Assembly: GCA_944321435.1 (NCBI GenBank) | Contig: CALULH010000012.1 | Location: forward strand, 1-64,000 | Direction: 5' to 3' | From: an uncultured Coriobacteriaceae bacterium | GTDB lineage: Bacteria > Actinomycetota > Coriobacteriia > Coriobacteriales > Coriobacteriaceae | Length of the DNA stretch: 64,000 nt | The notes under the pieces: generated by a model | The model's database searches: none | What the model was told of the DNA's origin: nothing | The model's input: only the letters and a program-made list of their open reading frames with translations | Program-made: the position numbers and the translations under genes | In this document: one piece after another, positions 61,998-64,000 of the stretch | How positions within the stretch are numbered: the stretch's first letter is position 1 | Layout: every line of letters begins with the position of its first letter

Positions 61998-62389
61998 TGA
62001 TATGCAGTTGTTACCGGGTATTATAGCCGCTGAGCATGCAAGGCGCTCTAAAAAGGCGCATTCGTTTCGGATGCTCTCAGAGCGGACGCTCAAGCATATG
62101 TGTAGAGTATCGATCGGTGAGCTTATCGAGCGGATTAAGCGGGGATAGTACAGTACATTGGGGAGGGGAATCTCTCTCCATGTGTCGCTTCGAAGTCTTG
62201 TTAGACAAGATCTTGTGCTTGATGCGTTGGCTTATGCTGTTTTCAATGTTCCAACAACATCTCGGCACGCTAGGTACCGAGATGGGTGGGGCGCTAAATT
62301 GATACGGTCATTTTGAGTACAGGGGTTTACTCTTTTGCACCTCAGGTTATGTAGGTAAATAACGTGAGACGAAGAGAAGGAATCCTACA
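61998..62389. other. Intergenic region at the change from core to accessory DNA
   Basis: About 390 bp. It should contain the thi promoter on its left. It has a stem CATCTCGG...CCGAGATG (about 62258-62284) without a U-run. A plus-strand frame at 62036-62302 has no ribosome site and no family resemblance. GC content falls here. Confidence 0.4.
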
Positions 62390-63589
62390 ATGAAAAACGA
62401 GCGTGGAATCCGACTTCCGGATACCTTCGAAGAAGCAATTGACACTCTTGAGCGCTTCGTGGTCAGGGCACGCAGAGTTGAGGCACACTCGCTGGTCAAA
62501 AGCCAAAAAGTCAGGGAGTTCGTGCATCCGAAGTACGCCCTGGTATTCAACGGATCATCCATCTCAATGAGACTGGACAGCAGGCCAGAAGACGAGGAGG
62601 TCTTCGAGTCGCTGGCGGCAAGAATCCGTCCGTGCATCGTTGACAGCGAACCCATTCAACTCGAGAAGGTCGTAGCTGCCATTTGCATCCTCACGGAGAA
62701 CATCGAGCTGACCGAACGGCAGCTCAAGCTGTTGAACTCTGTAAATGCATGGTATGAGGAGCATCTGGCACCCCATTCCTATGCGCCGATTGCCTCACAC
62801 GAGGAGATAGGCAAGCTCGGCTCGGACGAAATCACGCCCGCGTCGGACACCCTGCTCGGTCTCGGCTGGTATTATGCCGACCTCGTTCATGCCGATCCCA
62901 AGCAGGAGAAAGAGGCGACACTTGAGTTCCCCTATGACGCCAGGTACAACCAAGGCGTGCTGCTCGTATCGTATCTGGCGCTCGTCATCTGCTCCCTGCT
63001 CAAGCTGATTCGAGAGATCAACGGGTCGCACGATCTCGGCCTATCGGCTGATGTATGGATCACGCAGGTCACGGCCGGAGGCGGGCCCTACGAGGTCGGC
63101 GTAGGGGCAGCCTACGTCGGTCCCGCCGGTAGTGTGCCAGAGCAAGGTGCCAGCATAGACCAAATGTCCGGGTTCAAGAAACTCGACCTTGTGACAGCAC
63201 GGCGCATGCAGTGCCCGAGCTGCGCAGTAGATGCCCAGCTTGTTGATGAAGACGGTAATCCTCTAGCCACATTCGAGGGCTTTTATGCAATCGACAAAAG
63301 AGATAAAAGCGTCAACATCAACATAAACGACGAGATCATCTTGAAAGGAAGGCCGAAGAGTGATGCTGGGCCTGTCGAAGAGCTTCCATTTGACCAAGCG
63401 TTTTTTGACAAAGCCGCCCAGCCAGTCGAAGGCAAGATAGACCAGTTTGTCAGTTTCTTAGCACGTGCAAAGGCTGCGGGCAAGGTCATCGTCACGATGA
63501 CGTGGCACGGGGCTGCCGTGGGAGGCGAAATCACCTTCCCGGAAAACCCGCCGGTCGGCGATGCTCCTTTGTCTGAGAGCACGAAATAG
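62390..63589 (+). CDS. Protein of unknown function, accessory region
   Basis: A 399-aa protein; AGAAGGAA lies 8 nt upstream of the ATG. No family is recognised. Residues 1-110 look mixed alpha/beta (TFEEAIDTLERFVVRARRVEAH, YALVFNGSSISMRLDSRPED). Residues 185-205 include a hydrophobic helix (GVLLVSYLALVICSLLKLI). A CPSCAVDAQLVDEDG segment near residue 265 has a lone CxxC. The C-terminal part is acidic. Codon use is more AT-tolerant than in the core genes. It lies upstream of a restriction-like gene on the same strand, which hints at, but does not prove, a defence-related role. Confidence 0.6.
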   Translation: MKNERGIRLPDTFEEAIDTLERFVVRARRVEAHSLVKSQKVREFVHPKYALVFNGSSISMRLDSRPEDEEVFESLAARIRPCIVDSEPIQLEKVVAAICILTENIELTERQLKLLNSVNAWYEEHLAPHSYAPIASHEEIGKLGSDEITPASDTLLGLGWYYADLVHADPKQEKEATLEFPYDARYNQGVLLVSYLALVICSLLKLIREINGSHDLGLSADVWITQVTAGGGPYEVGVGAAYVGPAGSVPEQGASIDQMSGFKKLDLVTARRMQCPSCAVDAQLVDEDGNPLATFEGFYAIDKRDKSVNININDEIILKGRPKSDAGPVEELPFDQAFFDKAAQPVEGKIDQFVSFLARAKAAGKVIVTMTWHGAAVGGEITFPENPPVGDAPLSESTK

Positions 63590-63859
63590 AAACTACCTGT
63601 TGTTCTCGCGTGATCTAATAACTCCTTGATGCATGCTGAGACCTTTTGAGGAGCTTCGAGATTTTGCTTAGCTGAGAAAAAAGCGTGGGCGTGAGTCCAT
63701 GCCTCAAGCAGCGATAACTCACGTCGTTTAGCTGGCAACTTACTCGATGCCGGCTAATGGCTCTCGCAATTTGCATTGAGCAAATAGCGAAAAAAGCTTT
63801 TGAAGTCATCTGCCTGTTGTTACCATTTTCTTATCTATCAAAGCGGCAGAGGAGCTTCT
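63590..63859. other. Gap before the restriction-like gene
   Basis: 270 bp. A minus-strand frame here (about 63595-63738) reads ELSLLEAWTHAHAFFSAKQN, which looks protein-like but has no good start or family match. It may be a gene fragment. Confidence 0.25.
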
Positions 63860-64000
63860 ATGCGGTCTGTATATGACGCACTTGATCCCATTGTCGGTTC
63901 GAGTATTTCTGAGAGAGAAAAGGGCGCCAAGTATGAGGCCGCTTGTGTTTGGTATTTGAATCATGATCCCTTTTGGTCTTCGTTTTTCTCACGTGTAGGA
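63860..64000 (+). CDS. Start of a probable type ISP / Mrr-helicase restriction protein (cut by window end)
   Basis: ATG 63860 (GAGGAG 5-6 nt upstream) opens a frame that runs off the window after 47 residues: MRSVYDALDPIVGSSISERE, then KGAKYEAACVWYLNHDPFWS. This start matches the N-terminus of large type ISP restriction-modification or DEAD-helicase proteins that begin with an Mrr-like nuclease domain (KGxxFE...FL..DP.W). With so little sequence the call rests on that short match. The nuclease, helicase and methylase parts would lie to the right. Confidence 0.5.
   Translation, partial: MRSVYDALDPIVGSSISEREKGAKYEAACVWYLNHDPFWSSFFSRVG

Noticed and set aside
62036..62302. 88-aa plus-strand frame before the 399-aa gene
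   Set aside because: No ribosome site. The last third looks slightly protein-like (LDKILCLMRWLMLFSMFQQH), but there is no family match.

Overview
The window comes from a high-GC, Gram-positive-type anaerobe. A Coriobacteriia genome (Collinsella/Olsenella-like) fits best. This is inferred from the desulfoferrodoxin, the type III glutamine synthetase, the fhs/folD pair, the epoxyqueuosine reductase QueH, aldo/keto reductases fused to 4Fe-4S domains, a bacterial serpin and an ATP-binding-cassette lipoprotein operon. No rRNA, tRNA, CRISPR array or replication origin was seen.

Layout. 1-2126 is a pile-up of broken insertion sequences: an IS30-like remnant, a complete-ended IS3-family element whose orfB carries a nonsense codon, and an IS21 istA stump with its end repeats. 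2327-5917 is an AT-richer block on the minus strand: a Shedu-type nuclease (sduA), a DUF3800-like protein and a membrane-anchored dCTP-deaminase-fold protein lacking the usual catalytic Glu. It is probably a defence island. 6133-10159 holds a SWIM-domain protein and a decayed copy of it, a minimal nucleotidyltransferase, a frameshifted small membrane protein and a coiled-coil membrane protein. 10872-36247 is mostly core: desulfoferrodoxin, a degenerate NAD-synthetase-like protein, SOS-controlled ruvCAB, fhs-folD, cold-shock protein, a UbiB/AarF kinase, metG, the queuosine genes queH-queA-tgt, a HemN-like radical SAM protein, an RlmA-like methyltransferase and two ferredoxin-fused aldo/keto reductases.

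36507-49020 carries a serpin lipoprotein, a NadB-like flavoprotein, glgB with a divergent TetR regulator, nfo, hemH, a LUD-domain protein, yaaA and glnN. 49481-53460 is a complete ABC importer (binding protein, two permeases, ATPase), followed by two PHP-domain phosphoesterases. 56170-61997 holds an M18 aminopeptidase and a TPP-riboswitch-controlled thiC-thiM-thiE-thiD operon. From about 62 kb composition changes again: an unrecognised 399-aa protein and the start of a probable type ISP/Mrr-helicase restriction protein suggest a second defence or accessory island.

Beyond genes, the intergenic DNA is rich in structure. There are long hairpins with conserved loops or cores but different stem sequences (at 15.9-16.2, 21.7, 36.3, 55.0 and 60.3 kb). 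There is a 30-nt perfect inverted repeat pair at 10.3/10.5 kb. A five-copy CCACACCAAA array with strict 21-bp phasing lies upstream of a PHP gene. An 11-bp-phased GTAAG-type array lies between glnN and the ABC operon. Several stem-loops sit right at predicted mRNA 5' ends. These are the least explained parts of the window.
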